64,000 bases of DNA from Croceifilum oryzae (GTDB lineage: Bacteria; Bacillota; Bacilli; Thermoactinomycetales; Thermoactinomycetaceae). The stretch is from positions 224,484 through 288,483 of the forward strand of contig NZ_JAUSUV010000004.1 in NCBI RefSeq assembly GCF_030814315.1, given 5' to 3'. Shown here one piece after another: positions 54,719 to 62,371 of this stretch. The notes beneath the pieces were generated by a model, which saw only the letters and a program-made list of their open reading frames with translations, was not told the origin of the DNA and did not search any database. Within the stretch, counting starts at the first letter, position 1; the number at the start of each line of letters is the position of its first letter. The position numbers were made by a program, and so were the translations under genes.

Positions 54719-55719
54719 TTCTTGTAATGAACATGACCTTCTAAATATTCAAGTAAATCATGAATTCGTTTCTGGTACGTATGCATACGACGAACACTCT
54801 GATATGCTTTGGCCGCCATTTCCTCTCGTTCCTCTTTATGTGATAAATAATAGTGAATCTTTTCTTTTAATTCATCCAATGTATGAAAACTAGCAATCTC
54901 TTCTTCTGCAAAGTGCTGATAAAGATCTGTACGCCACGTGGTTAGCTGAAATGCTTTACAGGCTGCAATCTCATAGGTTCGATTATTCGGTGTGTGCGCT
55001 GCTATATTTTTCGGATTATCTTTTCGATCATTATTCGTACGATGAACATTCAGTACGATTTTCGCACCATTGTAATATTTGATTACTTCCTCAGGAGCAA
55101 TGGGATTATTTAAAATACATTTCTTTAACTTAGAATAATTTTTTAGCTTCTCCCACCATTGACCGATAATCTTGGTTTTATTCTTTAAAAGGATCGGGGT
55201 CAATTGATCAAAATAACGGATTCGAATCGGAAAAGCGCTCCCGACAAAACAAATATCAGACTGATACTTTTCGCCTACATTCATTGGTCGATACTTATCC
55301 GGATTTACTGCCAACGGCAAATGAATCACTGTTTTCCCTAGTTCTTGGTAAAATGGAACACTATTACTATCTTGTGTGATGACTAAGTTATAAGGCTGGA
55401 CTAACTCTTTATGTGTCTTCAATCGATAAGGATCATCCACCACCCATATTCCTACCGGAATCTTCATCTTCCTCAAGGATTTCACATAATGAGCAGGCAA
55501 AAACGGTCCACGAAATACCAAAATAAAATCAGGGCGAAACTCCTTAATCTTTGGAATCAACTCTTTGCGTTTATCTTGTCGAATCATAAATTTTTCAAAA
55601 TGGAAATTTGTCCGCTTTTTTCCAATAGATTGTAGCCCTGCTAAAATGTTTGAGTCCTCGTCCGACAGATGATTCTGAAACTCAAACCCACATCCCGATG
55701 AAATGAAGAAAATTCTCAT
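54706..55719 (-). CDS. CgeB-like glycosyltransferase (spore maturation family)
   Basis: About 337 residues from ATG 55719. It starts MRIFFISSGCGFEFQ, has FILVFRGPFLPAHYVKSL, GIWVVDDPYRLKTH, SDICFVGSAFPIRIRYFDQL near 165-185 and a C-terminal NNRTYEIAACKAFQLTTW, matching CgeB/DUF3880 plus glycosyltransferase 1-type tail. CgeB proteins glycosylate the outermost spore layer in Bacillus. It could glycosylate the collagen-like protein at the right edge of the window, but no direct link is shown. Confidence 0.8.
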   Translation of the reverse strand: MRIFFISSGCGFEFQNHLSDEDSNILAGLQSIGKKRTNFHFEKFMIRQDKRKELIPKIKEFRPDFILVFRGPFLPAHYVKSLRKMKIPVGIWVVDDPYRLKTHKELVQPYNLVITQDSNSVPFYQELGKTVIHLPLAVNPDKYRPMNVGEKYQSDICFVGSAFPIRIRYFDQLTPILLKNKTKIIGQWWEKLKNYSKLKKCILNNPIAPEEVIKYYNGAKIVLNVHRTNNDRKDNPKNIAAHTPNNRTYEIAACKAFQLTTWRTDLYQHFAEEEIASFHTLDELKEKIHYYLSHKEEREEMAAKAYQSVRRMHTYQKRIHDLLEYLEGHVHYKKNRG

Positions 55720-55852
55720 ACACATCTGGTCCTTTCCCAAGACACAGTGATCTCTTCATATTATATGGATGGAGGCTGTCTTCGGTTCACAATTCTCATG
55801 AAATGGACACTGAAACGGTATTCCTGTGAAAAGGGTACTAGCGAACTTTTTG

Positions 55853-57049
55853 TTATAAACTTTGTAATGCATAGGATTGTTTGGTATTTCCGTTGCCTTC
55901 ACTTACAATCTCTACTATTTCTCCGTGATAATAATAGATTTTCGGAACTCGATACGTAATCATAGAAGGAATTTCTTGGGGAACGCTCCCAATATGCTCT
56001 GCTAAATCATATAGTGTAATTTCTTCCTTCCCCTGCCGTCCAATCAACGTCACTTGAGTACCGAGGGGGTATTTACAAGGAAGCTTGACCATAATCTGAT
56101 CCATACATATTTTGCTAATAATAGGCATCTTCTTACCATCTATCAATACATCCATTCCTTGAAAACAACGAAACCAGCCATCTGCATATCCAATTGGAAT
56201 AGTGGCAACCCACTCCTCATCCTCTGCTTGGTATGCATTATCATATCCAACAAAATCCCCTGCTTTGAGTTTCTTGATATGTGCAATTTTGGAATGCAGA
56301 GATAAAGCAGGTTGTAGGGAAAATGGTATCTCTTCTTTAATCTGTTGAGATGGATAAATTCCAAACATAGCCACACCAATTCTTACTACATCGAGGGCCT
56401 TTTCTGGAAATCGTAGTGAAGATGCACTATTAGCACAGTGATAATAGGGGATAGATATCCCTGCTTCTTTTACCCACTCCATCATTTCCTCAAAACGTGC
56501 ATACTGCTTATCGTAATACGAAGTATCATTGCTGTTGGCAGTTGCGAAATGAGTATATACACCCTCTAAGTTCACATCTTGATACCGTAATAGAGGGAGG
56601 ATTTCGAGCCATTCCCGCTTTTCACGAATTCCGATCCGTCTTAATCCTGTGTCCATCTTTAAATGAATCTTAAGAGGGCTTGTACTCTTCTTATATTGCC
56701 TCATCTCTTTTAACCACGTTGCTTGGAAAACGGTAAGTGTTAGGTCATAATCGATAGCCAGATTTACATTAGATGGTAGTACCGGGGTTAGTACTAAAAT
56801 CGGTGCTTTAATTCCTTGATTACGTAATACAATCGCTTCACTCAACAGAGCGACTGCTAACAAATCCGCTCCTGCCTTTAGAGCGATTTTGGCTATTTGA
56901 ATATCCCCATGTCCGTATGCATTTGCTTTTACAGCTGCCATGAACTGAGTAGAACGAGGTAGATGCCCACGAATCCGTCGAATATTTTCTTCTATACAAT
57001 CAAGATAAATTTCGACCCATGCATCACGATGTATCATAGAAGTGTTCAT
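55853..57049 (-). CDS. alr: Alanine racemase
   Basis: 398 residues, full length. PLP lysine Lys41 in MAAVKANAYGHGD; second catalytic Tyr in GDFVGYDNAYQA near 271; DTGLRRIG and CANSASSL on the way. It makes D-alanine for peptidoglycan. It overlaps the murF gene by four bases at its start and ends the ddl-murF-alr operon. No clear terminator is seen behind it; the 55.74-55.85 kb gap holds nothing else I recognise. Confidence 0.95.
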   Translation of the reverse strand: MNTSMIHRDAWVEIYLDCIEENIRRIRGHLPRSTQFMAAVKANAYGHGDIQIAKIALKAGADLLAVALLSEAIVLRNQGIKAPILVLTPVLPSNVNLAIDYDLTLTVFQATWLKEMRQYKKSTSPLKIHLKMDTGLRRIGIREKREWLEILPLLRYQDVNLEGVYTHFATANSNDTSYYDKQYARFEEMMEWVKEAGISIPYYHCANSASSLRFPEKALDVVRIGVAMFGIYPSQQIKEEIPFSLQPALSLHSKIAHIKKLKAGDFVGYDNAYQAEDEEWVATIPIGYADGWFRCFQGMDVLIDGKKMPIISKICMDQIMVKLPCKYPLGTQVTLIGRQGKEEITLYDLAEHIGSVPQEIPSMITYRVPKIYYYHGEIVEIVSEGNGNTKQSYALQSL

Positions 57050-58470
57050 AATACCCCCACTGCCTCTCTCATTGAAACACGACTATCTTTCAAATCGTCT
57101 ACTAACTGATCCAATTTGTTTTCTCTAGAGCCTTTTATCAAAATAATGGAATTCGCTTCTGCAACTTCTCTTAATTGGGCGATTAACTCTTCTTGTTGTG
57201 TTGACTGATAGGAAGATACTCTTCCTTCTATAAAGCGTTTTTTTGCTATCTTAGCAATATGTTCAGCAAGCATACCAACAGTAAAAACATAATCGATCTT
57301 ATTTGGATCTAATTGTGCTCCTGCTTTCTCATGTAAAGAGACTTCATCATCGCCTAAGCCGTTCATATCACCTAAGACCACGATTTTTTTCTTATAGTCA
57401 TGTAAAGTTGAAAGCGTTTCTAACGAAACACGAAGACTGGATGGATTTGATTTATATGAATCATTTAGGACGGTATATTTAGGTGTCTTGATGATCTCAT
57501 TACGTCCCCCCGTAATTTTAGCTTTCAGGAATCCGTTTTGGATCTGTTCGTTTGAAATTCCATAGTAGTGACAAACCGCAATGGCAGATAAGGCATTTAA
57601 CACTTGATGCTTTCCTAACATAGGTAAATGGAATACGGGACGTTGTGCCGGTAGAGCAAACGAGACCCCTTCCCTTTCAATCGAAATAAAACTAGGATAG
57701 TACGAATTACTAGACTGTAATCCAACTGTCACCGCGTGATCACCGAGGTTTTGTAGACGAACAGCTTCTTGTAATAGGGGCTCGTCCCCATCGTAAATGA
57801 AAATACCATTATGTCGTAAACCCGAGAGAATCTCTAGCTTAGCTTGTGCAATTCGCTCTCTCGATTTTAATTGATCCAGATGGGCCTCTCCAATATTTGT
57901 GATAATCGCAACATCCGGTAAGGCAATAGAGGATAATAGCTCAATTTCTCCCAGATCAGACATCCCCATCTCTATCACAGCCATCTCGGTTTGTGAGGAC
58001 AACTGTAAGATAGTCAAGGGTACACCTAAGTGGTTATTCAAATTACCGTATGTTTTTTGAGTCTTAAACTGCGTTTCTAATACACTCGCTAATATGTCTT
58101 TCGTAGATGTCTTACCGTTGCTTCCTGTAATCCCAATCACTTTCGTTTTTAGTTGCTTCCGATACTCTCTCGCCAAAGATTGTATCGCTACAAGTGTATC
58201 TTTTACATAAATAACCGGAATTTCAGTAGGTGGACTTGGTTCATCTTCCATCCACAACGTAGCGGCAGCTCCCAAATCAATGGCTTTTTGCACAAATTGA
58301 TGGCCATTAAAATGATCCCCTTTAATAGGGATAAATAAATTTTGAAGTTGCACGGTTCGCGAATCAATGGAAACACCTTGAATTTGGATATGTTGATCTA
58401 GACTCGTACAAAATGCTCCATCCATCATCTCTACCATTTGCTGTATCGTTCGTTTTATCATGTCATTCAT
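57046..58470 (-). CDS. murF: UDP-MurNAc-tripeptide-D-Ala-D-Ala ligase
   Basis: 474 residues with the Mur ligase order: N-terminal substrate domain with VSIDSRTV and PIKGDHFNGH, ATP loop GITGSNGKTSTKD near 106-118, NNHLGVPLTI, and the C-terminal domain with NDSYKSNPSSLR and LGDMNGLGDDE. It joins D-Ala-D-Ala to the muramyl tripeptide in the cytosol. It is translationally coupled on both sides (four-base overlaps with ddl and alr). Confidence 0.95.
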   Translation of the reverse strand: MNDMIKRTIQQMVEMMDGAFCTSLDQHIQIQGVSIDSRTVQLQNLFIPIKGDHFNGHQFVQKAIDLGAAATLWMEDEPSPPTEIPVIYVKDTLVAIQSLAREYRKQLKTKVIGITGSNGKTSTKDILASVLETQFKTQKTYGNLNNHLGVPLTILQLSSQTEMAVIEMGMSDLGEIELLSSIALPDVAIITNIGEAHLDQLKSRERIAQAKLEILSGLRHNGIFIYDGDEPLLQEAVRLQNLGDHAVTVGLQSSNSYYPSFISIEREGVSFALPAQRPVFHLPMLGKHQVLNALSAIAVCHYYGISNEQIQNGFLKAKITGGRNEIIKTPKYTVLNDSYKSNPSSLRVSLETLSTLHDYKKKIVVLGDMNGLGDDEVSLHEKAGAQLDPNKIDYVFTVGMLAEHIAKIAKKRFIEGRVSSYQSTQQEELIAQLREVAEANSIILIKGSRENKLDQLVDDLKDSRVSMREAVGVL

Positions 58471-59543
58471 CCCCTGGTGTATTGAATTTGTCTTGAATTC
58501 TGATGACGTTCAATAGCAAGATCAATAAACTTTTCGATGATCTCTGAATACGTAATGCCATTCGTCGCTTCCCACAGTGCAGGGAACATACTGTGACCCG
58601 TGAATCCCGGAAACGTATTCACTTCATTTACGTACAACTCATTTTCTTCAGTCACAAAGAAGTCCACTCGCATCAATCCAGAACCATTTAATACTTGGAA
58701 AGCTTGCTGGGAAATTTCTTGCATCTTTTGATGGAGTGAATCAGGAATGTTTGCCGGTATAATAGGAATCAATTTTCCATCTACGTACTTCGCGTTATAA
58801 TCCATAAAAGATTTCTCTAAAATATACTCACCCGCGACAGAGCATTTGGGATCTTCATTTCCTATTACAGCTATTTGCATCTCCCGCCCAATTACTTCTT
58901 TGTCTACTACTATTTTTTGATCAAAGGTAAAAGAATCCTTTACAGCTTCCTTTAGTTCATCTTGATTTTGACAACGGTGAATTCCCACACTAGATCCTAG
59001 CTTTGCAGGCTTAACAAAGCACGGATAGCCAATTTTTCTCTCGATCTGGTCATAAACTCGGTTCGTATGTCGTTGCCATTCATGGAGAGTAAAGAATACG
59101 TATTCCGCTTGTGGAATGCCGACTTTGGAAAAGATTTCTTTGGTCATTGCTTTATCAATGCCGATAGCAGAAGATAAAATTCCATTACCTACATACGGAA
59201 CATCCATTAATTCTAATAGCCCCTGTATCGTTCCATCCTCACCATGCGTACCATGCAGAGCAGGAATTACTACACATTCTTCTCTTTGAGAAAAGCACTC
59301 CTGTAAAACTTTTGCTAGTGAAAGGGTTGGTGTCATAGCAGAGTCTGATTTGCCTTCTTGTAGCTCTTTTAATTCTTCTTTCACCATTCCTGTAGTACCC
59401 CAAATTCCCTCACTACTGATGTAAATGGAATAAACATCATACTTCTCTTTATCTAACGCATTTATGATTGCTACAGCTGTCCGCTTCGATATTTCATGTT
59501 CAACAGACTTTCCACCGTATAAGACATATACTTGGGTCTTCAT
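58467..59543 (-). CDS. ddl: D-alanine-D-alanine ligase
   Basis: 358 residues, ATP-grasp. Start VYVLYGGKSVEHEIS, then HGTHGEDGTIQGLLE, PYVGNGILSSAIGIDKAMTKE, FVKPAKLGSSVGIHR, omega-loop region EKSFMDYNAKYVDGK and VNEVNTFPGFTGHSMFP with metal ligands. The Tyr-bearing omega loop favours a D-Ala-D-Ala rather than D-Ala-D-Lac product. It is the first gene of ddl-murF-alr. TTACA direct repeats lie about 115-150 bases upstream. Confidence 0.93.
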   Translation of the reverse strand: MKTQVYVLYGGKSVEHEISKRTAVAIINALDKEKYDVYSIYISSEGIWGTTGMVKEELKELQEGKSDSAMTPTLSLAKVLQECFSQREECVVIPALHGTHGEDGTIQGLLELMDVPYVGNGILSSAIGIDKAMTKEIFSKVGIPQAEYVFFTLHEWQRHTNRVYDQIERKIGYPCFVKPAKLGSSVGIHRCQNQDELKEAVKDSFTFDQKIVVDKEVIGREMQIAVIGNEDPKCSVAGEYILEKSFMDYNAKYVDGKLIPIIPANIPDSLHQKMQEISQQAFQVLNGSGLMRVDFFVTEENELYVNEVNTFPGFTGHSMFPALWEATNGITYSEIIEKFIDLAIERHQNSRQIQYTRG

Positions 59544-59657
59544 ATTTTCTCCGCACCTCTATATTCATAATTTATATTAAATCTAAATAACAGAATTTAT
59601 ATTAAGCAATACTTGTATGCTCATAGTAATCGTTCGTGAAAAAAACAGCCAATGAAG

Positions 59658-59694
59658 TAGCTTACACTTCCATTACAAAATTGTAAGATAGCTA
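59658..59694 (-). promoter_or_regulatory. TTACA direct repeats and imperfect inverted repeat upstream of ddl
   Basis: TTACA at 59661 and 59672 (11-bp step), with TAGCTTACA / TGTAAGATAGCTA arms framing it. The same spacing is found at 1150 and 44303. On the ddl strand this is TGTAAT-N5-TGTAAG, close to the WalR consensus TGTWAH-N5-TGTWAH. Confidence 0.5.
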
Positions 59695-59728
59695 GAAAAG
59701 TCTTCATGCTATCGGTCATATCAGTAGT

Positions 59729-59848
59729 TTATATTTTCGTACCACTACTCTTCCCACTTCTCGGGAGTTTGGTGAACCATAATAAGGCCGCTAACACTAT
59801 TCCTGTAGTAACTGTCAAAATCAACTTTTTATGTTTCAATTTGATCAC
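59729..59848 (-). CDS. Small single-span membrane peptide
   Basis: 39 residues from GTG 59848, or 36 from TTG 59839, which suits AAAAGGTGAC better (10 bases). Layout: short basic N-terminus (KLKHKK), one hydrophobic span (LILTVTTGIVLAALLWF) and a basic, Ser/Gly-rich tail (KLPRSGKSSGTK). No family recognised. The gap up to 60158 is otherwise AT-rich with a repeat and a promoter for the next gene. Confidence 0.5.
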   Translation of the reverse strand: MIKLKHKKLILTVTTGIVLAALLWFTKLPRSGKSSGTKI

Positions 59849-59942
59849 GTCACCTTTTTCCTGATTATCGTAGAATTACATCATAGAACAGAGAGATAAA
59901 GATTATATAAAGATCGTATCAACCTAAAATCAATTATTTGAG

Positions 59943-60002
59943 TAACTGGAATCAAATAGATCAACTGATCAAAAGATATAGTTGACCAACTGGATCATAT
60001 AG
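59943..60002. repeat. Repeated AACTGGA-type elements upstream of the secreted protein
   Basis: AACTGGAATCAAATAG (59943) and AACTGGATCATATAG (59988) are direct copies 45 bases apart. Between them are GATCAACTGATC and AGTTGACCAACT, both near-palindromic. They form a plausible multi-site operator for the downstream gene. Confidence 0.35.
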
Positions 60003-60060
60003 AAATACATATTCTTAAAAAATAATTTATAATTCTTTATATTTATTTATAAATTTATAG

Positions 60061-60089
60061 TTGTTAAAAAAATTTACAAAGACTATTAT
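60061..60089 (+). promoter_or_regulatory. Promoter of the secreted protein gene
   Basis: TTGTTA (60061-60066), 17-base spacer, TATTAT (60084-60089), about 70 bases before the start codon. Confidence 0.55.
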
Positions 60090-60158
60090 GGAGCATGTGG
60101 GTTCCTTATAACGAAACCCTTAGAAAGTAAAAATAATATCAATGGAGGTATGAACAAG

Positions 60159-60917
60159 ATGAAAAAGAAAACGGTTTCTGTTGTTCTCGCTACATCCCTC
60201 ATGCTAGGAGGAGCTTTTACCACTTTTACAGCTACTCAACCAGTAGAAGCAAAAACAGAGCAAAAAGTAGCTCAGCCAATCGTCTTAGAAGATACATTCA
60301 ATCAAGGGTCTAACGGATGGAGTGGTAGCTTTTCAGACTACCCCGTTGGAAGTGAAGAATTTTATGAATTATCCTATTCCTTAAAACATCTTCCTGCAAA
60401 TTTAGACAGCAAACAAAAAGCTCTTTTTCTGGGTGGAAATAACCATAGCGATGATTTGTTTATGTATGTTACCAAGCCTGTACATATGACCCATAAAGTG
60501 AAACCAAATACGACATATAAGGTGGATTTCGATTTTGATATTGCCACCAATGAAGCAGCCGATTCATTCGGTATAGGGGGATCTCCAGCCTCTTCCCTCC
60601 ATGTGAAAGTAGGGGCATCTATCGTCAAGCCCAAGACGTATGTAAAAGAGGGATATAATCGGTTGAATATCGATCATGGTGATCAAAAGAATGATGGGAA
60701 AAATGCTATACTAGTTGGCGATTTAGGCAAATTGCATACAGCGGATGATTCCTACGAAATCAAAAACTTCAAGCATGAATCCAAGCCTTTCTATATCAAA
60801 TCAGATAGCAAAGGACAACTTTGGTTAATTGTAGGTACTGATTCTGGTTACGAGGGTATTACGAAGTATTACATTCCAAGAATCAAGGCAGTTTTGACCG
60901 AAGTACCGTCAAAGTAA
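60159..60917 (+). CDS. Secreted protein of unknown function
   Basis: 252 residues from ATG 60159, nine bases after GGAGGT (the ATG at 60150 touches that site). Signal peptide MKKKTVSVVLATSLMLGG... with a cut site near PVEA. The mature protein is beta-rich: LEDTFNQGSNGWSGSFSDYPVGSEEFYEL, then THKVKPNTTYKVDFDFDIATN and KGQLWLIVGTDSGYEGITKYYIPRIKAVL. This looks like a jelly-roll carbohydrate-binding-like fold, without clear catalytic motifs. It has its own promoter and terminator. Confidence 0.75.
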   Translation: MKKKTVSVVLATSLMLGGAFTTFTATQPVEAKTEQKVAQPIVLEDTFNQGSNGWSGSFSDYPVGSEEFYELSYSLKHLPANLDSKQKALFLGGNNHSDDLFMYVTKPVHMTHKVKPNTTYKVDFDFDIATNEAADSFGIGGSPASSLHVKVGASIVKPKTYVKEGYNRLNIDHGDQKNDGKNAILVGDLGKLHTADDSYEIKNFKHESKPFYIKSDSKGQLWLIVGTDSGYEGITKYYIPRIKAVLTEVPSK

Positions 60918-60921
60918 AAGA

Positions 60922-60975
60922 AATAAAAAAGAAATGGATACTCCGTTAGTGAGCGTCCATTTCTTTTTTATTTAC
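60922..60975. terminator. Bidirectional terminator
   Basis: Stem AAAAAAGAAATGGA / TCCATTTCTTTTTT with a long loop, between convergent genes. Confidence 0.8.
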
Positions 60976-61592
60976 ATATATCTATTTAATGATTGTTGCA
61001 TTAAATGATCTTCCCAGTCTCTTAATCCACGGTTATCGGAAGGTCTCTTCAATATATAATCATAATAGTACAATGTTTTATTTATTTGAATTTGATTCCT
61101 TATTGACTGACAGGCTCTCCATCCCCATTCATCATCTTCTCCGTAGTTACTATCCTGATACCGGTGTTGGACGGCTATTTTTTTGGCGTAGCACACGCGA
61201 CTATTTGGTTTTCGATAGTAATATTGCTCATCCTCGGAATGTGAGTAGTTCACGTCATACTTGCAAATTTTCTTACCTAATCCACTTAAATTTACTTCAA
61301 CCTCAAAATTAATACAATCAGCATCCGGATATTGATCAATACATTCTAATAGGGTTTGAACATAATCTATCTCGATCCGATCATCATCATCGACAAAGGA
61401 GATAAATGCACCTTGTGCTAGATCCATAAGCGTATTTCTCTTAGCTCCTATCGTGCTCTTTCGATTATCAACTAAAACTAATACTTCTACAGGAAGCTGA
61501 TGAGCTTGCCTTTGCAATTCCGCCATCGTCCTAGATGCATGAGTAAGTCGTTCAATGGTTGTAGGTACTAAAATAGATAATTTCATCTCCAA
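60972..61592 (-). CDS. Small family 2 glycosyltransferase
   Basis: About 206 residues from TTG 61592 (AAGGAGA eight bases upstream); a reading to 61733 is longer but has no site. It starts MKLSILVPTTIERLTHA, then VLVLVDNRKSTIGAKRN and the metal-binding SFVDDDDRIEIDYV near 80-93, and ends in YGEDDEWGWRACQS, a typical acceptor-side motif. It is at the low end of GT2 size. It may act on the collagen-like spore protein or other surface glycan. Confidence 0.8.
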   Translation of the reverse strand: MEMKLSILVPTTIERLTHASRTMAELQRQAHQLPVEVLVLVDNRKSTIGAKRNTLMDLAQGAFISFVDDDDRIEIDYVQTLLECIDQYPDADCINFEVEVNLSGLGKKICKYDVNYSHSEDEQYYYRKPNSRVCYAKKIAVQHRYQDSNYGEDDEWGWRACQSIRNQIQINKTLYYYDYILKRPSDNRGLRDWEDHLMQQSLNRYM

Positions 61593-61772
61593 TGTGATTA
61601 TCTCCTTTTGTAGTTGGGTATATTGTTTTATTTTATTATGGAAATCGTGTGAGTATGACAATATCAGCAAACTCCTCGCTTCTCGTAGTATCCATCTTGT
61701 TTGAAATAAACACCTATTCCTCTCATTCATCATATGTTATTCATATCATCCTGATGGAAAGTAGGTGTACTT

Positions 61773-61940
61773 TTGAAAATCATACTCATTGCTATTGATA
61801 CCTTGCGAGCAGACCGTTTAGGATGTTATGGATATCATGATGATATTAGTCCTAACATCGATGGACTAGCTAAAGATGGGATTTTATTTGAGAACATGAT
61901 AGCGGAAAATAACGTAACCCAAAGTACCTTTTACAGGTGA
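61773..61940 (+). pseudogene. Sulfatase / alkaline-phosphatase-superfamily gene, N-terminal remnant
   Basis: 55 codons from TTG 61773 (AGGTG upstream). The start MKIILIAIDTLRADRLGCYGY, then SPNIDGLAKDGILFENMIAENNVTQSTF is the N-terminus of the sulfatase/phosphoglycerol-transferase superfamily: IDTLRADRLGC binds the metal, and T/S in TQST is where the nucleophile sits. It stops at FYR, so about 90 percent of a normal enzyme is missing. The sequence after the stop (to 62000) has no sign of the rest, pointing to a deletion or insertion junction. Confidence 0.7.
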
Positions 61941-62001
61941 CTGCGTAAAAAACGTTTTGTTGTATACTGTGGAATTAAGTATATTTGGCTTTTGAGGTTC
62001 T

Positions 62002-62202
62002 TCAGTTGATTATTTTGTTTGTGTAGCAAACTTGTTTATTATTTTGTTGGTTAGATTCATTTGATAACCGTAGTTGTATAATCAGCTTCTTGATATCCTC
62101 TAATCGAGCTAGCCTCTCTTCTTCTGTAATCTTGGGTGCAATAACATGTATAGTTGTATTCCCAATACTATAGGTTGCATCTGGACTTAAATCCCCATCC
62201 AA
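62002..62202 (-). CDS. Small conserved-looking hypothetical protein
   Basis: About 66 residues from TTG 62202 (AGAGGTG eight bases upstream; in-frame ATG 62208 touches the site). The core TYSIGNTTIHVIAPKITEEERLARLEDIKKLIIQL, with a beta-hairpin followed by a charged helix, resembles small proteins found next to recombinases or in prophage/element borders of Bacilli, though I cannot name the family. It follows the sulfatase remnant, so this spot may be the scar of an element. Confidence 0.5.
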   Translation of the reverse strand: MDGDLSPDATYSIGNTTIHVIAPKITEEERLARLEDIKKLIIQLRLSNESNQQNNKQVCYTNKIIN

Positions 62203-62255
62203 TGTCATCACCTCTGTTAACTCTATGCAGAAAAAGGGATTACTTGACATAAAAA

Positions 62256-62293
62256 AAGAATTCCCTTTTATTTGAAGGAAATTCTTTTTTTAT
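62256..62293 (-). terminator. Terminator after the collagen-like gene
   Basis: Hairpin AAAAAAGAATT...AATTCTTTTTT on the minus strand with T7, 80 bases past the stop. Confidence 0.7.
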
Positions 62294-62371
62294 TACGAAA
62301 TAGATGCTTTTGTATTTTCCGATCCCGGTTCTTCAAGCTATTTTTTCCTTTAAGGATTTGTACATAGATGA

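Noticed and set aside
58467..59543. Vancomycin-resistance D-Ala-D-Lac ligase
   Set aside because: The omega loop has the DYNAKY pattern of D-Ala-D-Ala ligases, and no vanH or vanX homologue is near.
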